A stretch of DNA of 9,903 bases from Victivallales bacterium (lineage in GTDB: Bacteria > Verrucomicrobiota > Lentisphaeria > Oligosphaerales > Lenti-02), in assembly GCA_018648945.1 (NCBI GenBank), contig JABGQJ010000252.1, forward strand, positions 1 to 9,903. Reading direction: 5' to 3'. A model generated the notes under the pieces. It was given only the letters and a program-made list of their open reading frames with translations, ran no database searches and was not told the origin of the DNA. Positions 1 through 6,086 of this stretch are shown piece by piece. Both the position numbers and the translations under genes were made by a program. How positions within the stretch are numbered: position 1 is the stretch's first letter; each line of letters opens with the position of its first letter.

Positions 1-600
1 CTCCACGAAATGCAGGCGACTCTCGGGGAACTGCGCTGACAGTTCCCGCAGGACCTGTTCCTTCTTCTTCCTGGCATCCAGGCCAAAAATGCGCTCGGTC
101 GGGAGTTCGATGCCCTGGCCCGCAAGCAACGCTTCGACAAAGCGCTCCTGCTTCGTCGTGGCGATGAAGACCGGCGTGCCGGCTGCCAGCCGCTCGCGCA
201 CGCGCTCCAGCGTGCCGGGAAAGAAGCCATGGCGGGAGAGCCAGTCGGGCAGGTCCGCCTCAATCCAGGCATCCCGCGCCCCGCCAAAGGCGGCAATCAG
301 TTCTGTGCGCTCCAGGCCGAGGGTCGCGACCAACTCCTCGGCGGCGGCGGATCCAAAGGCCCGGATCTCGTCGACCGGGACCCCGTCCACGATGCGCTTC
401 ATCAGCAGGATGGATTGGTACCCCGTTTCGAGGATCGGGCGAACCGCCGTGAACGCGGCAATGGCCTCGTCGCTGGGCTCCGGGCCGGACCACTCGGGGA
501 AGAACCGCTGCCCGGCCCGCCAGGCGCTGACTGCGGTCTCCTGCGCGCTGGCGCAGAGGACGCCATCGAAGTCAAGAACAAGCACATTGGCCGGGGGCAT
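1..600 (-). CDS. HAD-superfamily hydrolase, phosphatase-like (C-terminus beyond window)
   Basis: The minus strand reads open from an ATG at 600 to the left edge, giving the first 200 residues. HAD motif I is VLVLDFDGVL with nucleophile D10 and acid/base D12; the second Asp fits a phosphatase. Residues about 16-120 are helical-looking and would form a C1 cap, as in phosphoglycolate phosphatase-like proteins. Motif II is FIATTK (T148 or T149), and a motif III lysine lies in DARKKK (178-180). The fragment ends at LHFVE, just where the motif IV acidic loop should begin, so only a short tail is missing. GGAG eight bases upstream supports the start. There is no signal peptide, so it is cytoplasmic. 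It diverges from the lyase/sulfatase operon and may share its control. The substrate cannot be told; a phosphosugar or phosphoglycolate-like compound is only a guess. The family call is firm, the role is not. Confidence 0.85.
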   Translation of the reverse strand, partial: MPPANVLVLDFDGVLCASAQETAVSAWRAGQRFFPEWSGPEPSDEAIAAFTAVRPILETGYQSILLMKRIVDGVPVDEIRAFGSAAAEELVATLGLERTELIAAFGGARDAWIEADLPDWLSRHGFFPGTLERVRERLAAGTPVFIATTKQERFVEALLAGQGIELPTERIFGLDARKKKEQVLRELSAQFPESRLHFVE

Positions 601-628
601 GGGGCATTCTCCGTGTTCTGGTGCGCAG

Positions 629-656
629 AACGTAGTCTCGCCCGCCTGCGGGTCAA
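629..656 (-). promoter_or_regulatory. Candidate sigma-70-like promoter for the HAD gene
   Basis: Read on the minus strand, TTGACC (656-651) is separated by 16 bases from TACGTT (634-629). Transcription would start near 622, giving a leader of about 20 bases before the ATG at 600, with GGAG between. This is a match by eye to the bacterial consensus; PVC-type promoters are poorly characterised. Confidence 0.4.
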
Positions 657-657
657 C

Positions 658-678
658 CCGTCCGCTATTGCCGGACGG
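658..678. repeat. Perfect 7-bp inverted repeat in divergent promoter region (possible operator)
   Basis: CCGTCCG (658-664) and CGGACGG (672-678) are perfect inverted repeats around a 7-base centre, CTATTGC. The repeat starts one base from the candidate minus-strand -35 and covers the candidate plus-strand -35 (668-673), so a dimeric regulator bound here could control both directions. It could instead form a GC hairpin in RNA, but it is not followed by a T-run on either strand, so it does not look like a terminator. Confidence 0.4.
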
Positions 679-695
679 CTGGTGTGTGCTAAGGT
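668..695 (+). promoter_or_regulatory. Candidate sigma-70-like promoter for the larA-like operon
   Basis: TTGCCG (668-673) is followed after 16 bases by TAAGGT (690-695), with TG one base upstream of the -10 as in extended -10 promoters. Transcription would start near 702, leaving a leader of about 60 bases. It overlaps the inverted repeat at 658-678. This is a consensus match by eye only. Confidence 0.4.
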
Positions 696-715
696 GTCAT
701 GATGCACTGAACACC

Positions 716-732
716 GGTCGCGACTGGCGACC
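716..732 (+). promoter_or_regulatory. Short perfect hairpin in the operon leader
   Basis: GGTCGC (716-721) and GCGACC (727-732) pair perfectly over 6 bases around a GACTG loop. It lies in the predicted leader upstream of the ATG at 762. It has no T-run and is too small for a recognisable riboswitch. It may stabilise the messenger or be chance in GC-rich DNA. Confidence 0.2.
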
Positions 733-746
733 CATCCCCATATTCC

Positions 747-750
747 GGAG
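747..750 (+). promoter_or_regulatory. Ribosome binding site of the larA-like gene, long spacing
   Basis: GGAG lies 11 bases before the ATG at 762, longer than the usual 5-9. It is the only Shine-Dalgarno-like element near this start, and the protein reads as a full-length family member from here, so the start is kept. Confidence 0.4.
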
Positions 751-761
751 CCTTCCCACCC

Positions 762-2048
762 ATGTCTACCATTGCCAAACTCGCGGGCGAGACCCTCGCC
801 CTGACCGATGCCGACAAACGCCGCATTCTCGAAGAGGCCGTGGCCAAGATCGGCGGCAGCCCGAAGAAGATCCTCATCATCCCGCCGGACTACACCCGCT
901 TCAACTCCAATGCTGGCGTGCTCACCGCCATGCTCTACGAGATGCTCTCGCCCACGGCCGAGATCGACATCATCCCCGCCCTGGGCACCCACTTCGCGAT
1001 GACCGAGGAAGAGATTCGGCACATGTTCGGGCCGGACATCCCGCTCGACCGCTTCATCGAGCACGACTGGCGCAACGAGGTGGTCTCCCTGGGCGAGATC
1101 CCCGGCGAACTGGTCTCCGAATGGTCCGAGGGACGGCTCGACTACTCCATCGACGCGATGGTCAACAAGATCCTGCTGGCCGGCTACGACCTGATTCTCT
1201 CCATCGGCCAGATCGTGCCGCACGAGGTGGTTGGCATGGCCAACTACAGCAAGAACATCATGGTCGGCGTCGGTGGCCCGGACATGATCAACAAGAGCCA
1301 CTTCCTCGGTGCCTGCCACAACATGGAACGCATCATGGGGCGGATCGATACCCCCGTGCGCCGCGTCTTCAACTACGGCGTCGACACCTTCCTCGCCGAG
1401 CTGCCCCTAATGTACGTGCTCACGGTCATGAGCAAGGACCAGGACACCGGCGAGATGGCCATGCGCGGGCTTTACGTGGGCGATGACATGGACACCTTCA
1501 GCGAAGGTGCGCTCCTCAGCCAGAAGGTGAATCTGGACCTGATGGATGCGCCGCTCAAGAAAGTGGTCGTCTATCTCGACCCCCACGAGTTCAAGAGCAC
1601 CTGGCTCGGCAACAAGAGCGTCTACCGCACCCGCATGGTGATCGCCGACGATGGCGATCTGATCGTGCTGGCCCCCGGTCTCAAGCAGTTCGGCGAGGAT
1701 CCCGAGATCGACCGCCTGATCCGCAAGTACGGCTACCGCGGCACTCCCGACACGCTCAAGGCCGTGGACGAGAACGAGGATATCGGCAACAACCTCAGCG
1801 CTGCCGCCCACCTCATCCATGGCTCCAGCGAAGGCCGTTTCCGGATCACTTACTGCCCCGGCCCGGACATGACCAAGGAGGAGATCGACAGCGTCGGTTT
1901 CATCGCCGGCGACCTGGACGAGATGATGGCCCGCTACAACCCGGATGAGTTGGTCGATGGCATGAATACCTTGCCGGATGGCGAGGAGATCTTCTATATC
2001 AGCAATCCCGCGCTCGGCCTCTGGGCTCTCAAGAGCCAATTCGAGTAG
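762..2048 (+). CDS. LarA-family (DUF2088) nickel-pincer-dependent racemase/epimerase homologue
   Basis: This is a 428-residue cytoplasmic protein of the lactate racemase family. In Lactobacillus plantarum LarA a nickel-pincer nucleotide is tethered to K184, with nickel bound also by H200; H108 and H174 are the proton-transfer histidines, and D72 and R75 lie in a conserved DxxR motif. The equivalents here are PPDYTR (D43, R46), LGTH (H77), VPHE (H154), YSK (K164) and KSH (H180). The H154-to-K164 (10) and K164-to-H180 (16) spacings equal those of LarA, so the cofactor site looks intact. The C-terminal half has typical family motifs such as GNKSVYR and LIVLAPGLKQFG. Family members differ in substrate (lactate, malate, 2-hydroxyglutarate, gluconate and others), so I give no gene symbol. 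It is first in an apparent glycan-degradation operon, which makes a sugar acid an attractive but unproven substrate. Cofactor genes larB, larC and larE are not in the window. Confidence 0.9.
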   Translation: MSTIAKLAGETLALTDADKRRILEEAVAKIGGSPKKILIIPPDYTRFNSNAGVLTAMLYEMLSPTAEIDIIPALGTHFAMTEEEIRHMFGPDIPLDRFIEHDWRNEVVSLGEIPGELVSEWSEGRLDYSIDAMVNKILLAGYDLILSIGQIVPHEVVGMANYSKNIMVGVGGPDMINKSHFLGACHNMERIMGRIDTPVRRVFNYGVDTFLAELPLMYVLTVMSKDQDTGEMAMRGLYVGDDMDTFSEGALLSQKVNLDLMDAPLKKVVVYLDPHEFKSTWLGNKSVYRTRMVIADDGDLIVLAPGLKQFGEDPEIDRLIRKYGYRGTPDTLKAVDENEDIGNNLSAAAHLIHGSSEGRFRITYCPGPDMTKEEIDSVGFIAGDLDEMMARYNPDELVDGMNTLPDGEEIFYISNPALGLWALKSQFE

Positions 2049-2090
2049 GCTGATCGGCCTTTTCTGCAAACGGTCCCGCAGGAGACAACG

Positions 2091-3485
2091 ATGCAGGCAA
2101 CCAGCCGCCGAGAATTCCTAACGGCAAACGCCTTGCTGGTCGGCAGCGCCCTGCTGCCGAAGATCGGGTTTGCCGCCGAGGCGAAGCGCCGGCCCAACGT
2201 CATCCTCTGCATGACCGACGATCAGGGGTGGGGGGATACTGGCTACAACGGCCACCCCGTTCTCCGCACGCCGAATCTGGACCAGATGGCGAAGGACGGC
2301 ATCCGCTTTGAGCGATTCTACGCGGGTGCCCCCGTCTGTTCCCCGACCCGCGCCAGCTGCATCACCGGGCGACATCCCTACCGCATCGGCATCCCCTACG
2401 CCAACACCGGGCGCATGAAGCAGGAAGAGGTAACTCTGGCGGAGGCCCTGAAGCCGCTCGGCTACGCCACTGGGCACTTCGGCAAATGGCATCTGGGCAC
2501 GCTGACCACCAAGACCAAGGACGCGAACCGGGGGCGACCGGGCAAGACCAAGCACTACTCACCCCCCTGGCAGAACGGCTTCGATGTCTGTTTTTCGACG
2601 GAATCAAAGGTCCCCACCTACTGGAAGCCCGGCAAGTACGACACCTACGGCACCCACTACTGGACCGGAACGGAGGAGATGGTGCCGTCCAAGGACGTCC
2701 GCGGCGACGACTCCGTGCTGATCATGAACCAGGCATTGCCTTTCATCCGACAGGCAAGCAAGGCGGGCACCCCCTTCCTCGCGGTGATCTGGTTCCATAC
2801 GCCCCACTTGCCCGTCGTCTCGGCGCCGCCCTATACCGACGGCTACGAGAAGCACAAGGACTACTATGGCTGCATTACTGCCATGGACGAGCAGATGGGG
2901 CGCCTCCGCAAGGAGCTTGCCGACCTCGGAGTCGCGGACGACACCATGCTCTGGTTCTGCTCTGACAACGGTCCCGAGGGCAAGAACACCGCCCCTGGCA
3001 GAACCGGTGGGTTGCGCGGTCGCAAGCGGAGCCTGTACGAAGGCGGCGTGCGCGTGCCCGGCCTGATGGTCTGGCCAAAGGCTGTGAAGAAGGCTCGCAC
3101 CGTCTCCATGCCGTGCAGCACCAGCGACTACTTCCCCACCGTGCTAGCTGCCCTCGGGCACGACATCCCCGAGGGCAAGACCCGTCCCTACGATGGGATG
3201 AACCTGCTACCCGCGATTCAGGGCCAGCTCTCCGATCGCCCGAACCCCATCGGTTTCGAGTCCAGGAACCAAGTGTCCCTCACCGGCAATCGCTACAAGA
3301 TCTACAGCAAGGACAAGGGCAAGACCTACGAGCTGTACGATCTGATCGACGATCCCGGCGAGAAGACCAACCTCGCGGCCCAACACCCCGACATTGTGCA
3401 ACGCCTGCGCCAGACCGTCGAGACTTGGCGGCAGTCGTGCCAGGACAGCCTGCGTGGCAGCGACTACGGTAAACGCGCGCAGTAG
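2091..3485 (+). CDS. Tat-exported type I (S1, formylglycine) sulfatase
   Basis: This 464-residue protein hydrolyses sulfate esters, probably on a polysaccharide or its oligosaccharides. The N-terminus has a twin-arginine motif (SRREFL, 5-10), a hydrophobic stretch and a GFAA cleavage region near 26-29, so it should be exported folded by Tat. The alkaline phosphatase-superfamily fold is clear: PNVILCMTDDQGWGD carries calcium ligands D43 and D44; CSPTR (83-87) is the CxPxR sulfatase signature in which C83 becomes formylglycine; GKWHLG supplies K132 and H134; H236 is in HTPH; D292 and N293 complete the metal site; K312 is also likely active-site. The length is normal for arylsulfatase A-like enzymes. 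AGGAG precedes the ATG by about seven bases. It lies 42 bases after the LarA-like gene and 63 before the next. A formylglycine-generating enzyme must exist elsewhere. The sulfatase call is firm; the sugar and sulfate position are unknown. Confidence 0.95.
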   Translation: MQATSRREFLTANALLVGSALLPKIGFAAEAKRRPNVILCMTDDQGWGDTGYNGHPVLRTPNLDQMAKDGIRFERFYAGAPVCSPTRASCITGRHPYRIGIPYANTGRMKQEEVTLAEALKPLGYATGHFGKWHLGTLTTKTKDANRGRPGKTKHYSPPWQNGFDVCFSTESKVPTYWKPGKYDTYGTHYWTGTEEMVPSKDVRGDDSVLIMNQALPFIRQASKAGTPFLAVIWFHTPHLPVVSAPPYTDGYEKHKDYYGCITAMDEQMGRLRKELADLGVADDTMLWFCSDNGPEGKNTAPGRTGGLRGRKRSLYEGGVRVPGLMVWPKAVKKARTVSMPCSTSDYFPTVLAALGHDIPEGKTRPYDGMNLLPAIQGQLSDRPNPIGFESRNQVSLTGNRYKIYSKDKGKTYELYDLIDDPGEKTNLAAQHPDIVQRLRQTVETWRQSCQDSLRGSDYGKRAQ

Positions 3486-3534
3486 GACCTCAGATTGCGC
3501 GTATCCCAGCTCTTGTCCCCAGCGACACCACTTT

Positions 3535-3540
3535 GGAGAG
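3535..3540 (+). promoter_or_regulatory. Ribosome binding site fixing the start at 3549
   Basis: GGAGAG lies eight bases before the ATG at 3549. The reading frame is open further upstream to a TTG at 3495, but the signal peptide begins directly at 3549, so the downstream start is preferred. Confidence 0.65.
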
Positions 3541-3548
3541 AACCGAAC

Positions 3549-6086
3549 ATGAAGCGCTTCCTTGCCTGGTTTGCCGTGTCCTTCCTTCCCCTCGTCGTGG
3601 TCGCCGCCGTGGCCAAGGGTGAAAACCTGCTGATCAACGGTGCCTTCAACACCGAGCAGACTGATCTGCCGGTATTCTGGAACGCCTCCTCCGCGCAGCA
3701 GGTGAGCTGCCGCCGAGGCGGCGGCCCCAAAGGGCAGAAGGCGGCCATCGTCCTCCATGCCGATGGCAGGGTGCCCGGCGTGGTGAGCATGCGTCAGCAG
3801 GGCTTGGTCCTGGTGGCAGGGGAGACGTACAAGCTCAGCGCCTGGATCAAGACCAAGGGATTCAAAAGTGGCCACGCTGGCCTCGTCATCCACAACAACG
3901 GTTGGACATCCGCCACCGGCTTCAACGAGCTGCCGGCCGATTCGGACTGGACTCTCATGGAGAAGACCTTCAAGCTATTCCCCTCCAGTAACAGGGAATA
4001 CGGCGTGGCCATGTACGCGGCCAGCCTGACCGGCGAAATGCACTTTGCCGATCTCAAGTTGGAGGCCATCAGCGAGGCGGCACTGAAGGGGTCCTCGTCG
4101 CAAGCGTCCCTCGTCGCCGCCCCTCGGCTGGTCCCCATCCGGCCGCTGCTCAGCCGGATTCCCCGGTCCAACCCGGAACTGACCCTCCGCGTATTCGGCA
4201 CCCTCCCGAAAAAGCCGGAAGCCTATGAGTGCGTGGTCACAGTCGGGGGCAACCGGATTCCGCAGCAGACGCTGGCGATCAAGGAGGGGAAGGTCGTCAC
4301 CAGTCTCGCCGGACTGCCTGTCGGTGCCTACGCTCTGGAAGCCGTCCTGCGCCAGCGCGGTGCCGAAGAGGCGATCACGGAAGCCAGCTATCCGGTGCGC
4401 ATCGTCGATCTCCCCGTCATCGACCGCAGCAACATCCGCCCTTTGAACAATCTCGTGGCCACGGTCCTCGACCAGCCGCTTGCGAAGGCGCCAACCCCAC
4501 AGGCGTTCTCCTTCGTCAATCCGCGCGACGGCTGGGTGTTTGTCGCCCTCCAGACCAGTGCGCCCGGCGCTGACTTGACGGTCACCATCGATGGTGGTGC
4601 TCCGGTGATCACCGCCACCACCGCGCGGCTGGAAGCGTTCCGCGAGCTGCCTGCCGGCCCTCACCGCATCTCCGTTGCGGGAAACCCCGTTGCCGGGCGC
4701 CTGATCGTGCGCTCCATCGCCGAGATCTTCAACTATCCCCCGTGCAACAACTCCTACGTCAAGGAGAACGGCAGCTACGGCTGGGACTTCATGAAGCAGC
4801 ACATCCTGCCAGCGGTCACGACTCTCAACGGTGGCAAGCTGCCCGGCAAGGCCCTCCCCGAAGCCAAGGCCCTTGGCCTCAAATGGCTGGCCAATTTCAA
4901 CGTCGCGCCCGTCAGCGATCCCGTCGATGTGCGTGCACGCATGGCGAAACACGCGGGCTTCACCCAGCCCCAGTACGACGGGTTCACCAGTGACGAGCTG
5001 TTCTTCGGCCGGACCACGATCGATAACTACACCAAGGCGCTCTGGGGCCTGCCCAACCCCGAGAACCGCCTGATCTACACCTGGATCGTCGGCAAGCCCG
5101 CGATTCCCTCGCTGCACACCGACTTCATGTCCGCCTGCCTCAACGCCTCCGGTGGCCGCGGGCGGATGCTGTTCGAGGCCTACTGCCATCCCCAGCCCGA
5201 CGAGCGAGCCGCAGTGGCCTACTTGGACGGCAAGCTGGCAGAGACCATGCGCTGCTTCAACGCCTACTTCCCCAACGCCGCTGCAGGCACGGGGATCATC
5301 TTCGGCAACTTCAACCAGATGCCCATCATCTCCCTGGAGCACAATCCGGCGGTGGACTTCAAGTACTTCCTGGACATGCAGGTGAACCGGATTGCCAACG
5401 ATCCCGTCTTCGCCAACCTGGCGGCCACCGGCTACTGGGGCACCTACTATGGCGACGAAGAGCTGGTGCGCTGGTCCTTCCTCCTGATGCGCCACTATGC
5501 GGTGGAAGGCAAGAAGGAGATGCTCTCCAAACGCTACGGCTTCACCTACAATCCCGGGTTTGTGGCAAACCCGGACTTCGCGGCTGATCTCGAAGGCTGG
5601 GATACAGCCCCGGCCACCGAAGGCAGCATCCAGACGGCCACGATCCCAGGCTACGCCAAGAAGGTCCAAGGCAGGTGGGGCGGCCACAAGGCGGGTGATA
5701 CGGTCTGCGTGATGACTCGCGACCCGGGCAAGCCCAACCGCATCAGTCAGACCATGCAGGGCTTGGTGGTGGGCAAGGCCTATTCCCTCCAGTTCGTGAC
5801 CGCCGACCGCAAGGACCTCGCCGAGAAGAAGCACAATCCTCGGAAGTATGGCATCGCCGCCGAGCTGCCGGGGGTCGAGATTCTTCCCAAACGGTCCTTC
5901 GTCCACATCGACCGGCGCAAGAACCACCGTCGGCACGCGCCCGAACACCTGGGCAAAATCAACCTGCACCGCATCGTCTTCCGTGCCACCGCCGCCACCC
6001 AGAAGCTCACCTTCACGGACGCAGCGGCAACTCCCGGCGAAGAACTGGTCCTCAACTTCGTGCAACTGAAGCCTTATCTGGAGTAG
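3549..6086 (+). CDS. Large secreted protein with jelly-roll modules at both ends; possible new glycan-active enzyme
   Basis: I do not recognise the family of this 845-residue protein. It starts with a Sec signal peptide (KR at 2-3, hydrophobic 4-21, cleavage probably after AAVA at about 22). Residues about 25-175 (NLLINGAF to FADLKLE) look like a CBM4/9-type carbohydrate-binding jelly roll. Residues about 190-390 are beta-rich and Ig-like, including GLPVGAYALEAVL and FVNPRDGWVFVALQ. Residues about 395-665 have alternating strand and helix with conserved-looking aromatic and acidic clusters: GWDF, FTSDELFFG (D482, E483), LFEAYCHPQPDE (E543), and YWGTYYGDEE. This could be a TIM-barrel glycosidase-like core, with those acids as candidate catalytic residues, but no known family signature is visible. 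Residues about 666-845 start with NPGFVANPDF and read as a second CBM-like jelly roll. It sits between the sulfatase and the lyase, stop codon touching the next start. A binding or structural role is also possible. Confidence 0.85.
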   Translation: MKRFLAWFAVSFLPLVVVAAVAKGENLLINGAFNTEQTDLPVFWNASSAQQVSCRRGGGPKGQKAAIVLHADGRVPGVVSMRQQGLVLVAGETYKLSAWIKTKGFKSGHAGLVIHNNGWTSATGFNELPADSDWTLMEKTFKLFPSSNREYGVAMYAASLTGEMHFADLKLEAISEAALKGSSSQASLVAAPRLVPIRPLLSRIPRSNPELTLRVFGTLPKKPEAYECVVTVGGNRIPQQTLAIKEGKVVTSLAGLPVGAYALEAVLRQRGAEEAITEASYPVRIVDLPVIDRSNIRPLNNLVATVLDQPLAKAPTPQAFSFVNPRDGWVFVALQTSAPGADLTVTIDGGAPVITATTARLEAFRELPAGPHRISVAGNPVAGRLIVRSIAEIFNYPPCNNSYVKENGSYGWDFMKQHILPAVTTLNGGKLPGKALPEAKALGLKWLANFNVAPVSDPVDVRARMAKHAGFTQPQYDGFTSDELFFGRTTIDNYTKALWGLPNPENRLIYTWIVGKPAIPSLHTDFMSACLNASGGRGRMLFEAYCHPQPDERAAVAYLDGKLAETMRCFNAYFPNAAAGTGIIFGNFNQMPIISLEHNPAVDFKYFLDMQVNRIANDPVFANLAATGYWGTYYGDEELVRWSFLLMRHYAVEGKKEMLSKRYGFTYNPGFVANPDFAADLEGWDTAPATEGSIQTATIPGYAKKVQGRWGGHKAGDTVCVMTRDPGKPNRISQTMQGLVVGKAYSLQFVTADRKDLAEKKHNPRKYGIAAELPGVEILPKRSFVHIDRRKNHRRHAPEHLGKINLHRIVFRATAATQKLTFTDAAATPGEELVLNFVQLKPYLE
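6080..6083 (+). promoter_or_regulatory. Close-spaced Shine-Dalgarno inside the upstream gene's end
   Basis: GGAG is only three bases from the ATG at 6087 and lies in the last codons of the preceding gene. The spacing is short, so start of the lyase may rely on ribosomes finishing the upstream gene. The alternative ATG at 6105 has no better site. Confidence 0.35.

Noticed and set aside
658..678. The inverted repeat as an intrinsic terminator
   Set aside because: No T-run follows on either strand, and it lies between two divergent gene starts rather than after a gene.
402..1319. A 305-codon minus-strand frame spanning the intergenic region and the larA-like gene
   Set aside because: It overlaps conserved family motifs of the larA-like protein on the other strand and lies antisense to its likely promoter. 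It shows no motif of its own.
89..1486. A 465-codon plus-strand frame covering the HAD gene and the first half of the larA-like gene
   Set aside because: It crosses a divergent intergenic region and two well-supported genes in other frames. Its product is rich in R, P, H and S and has no domain.
3495..3548. An upstream TTG start for the 845-residue protein
   Set aside because: It would place 18 residues without signal-peptide character before the clear MKRFLAWF leader, and GGAGAG at 3535-3540 is well spaced only for the ATG at 3549.
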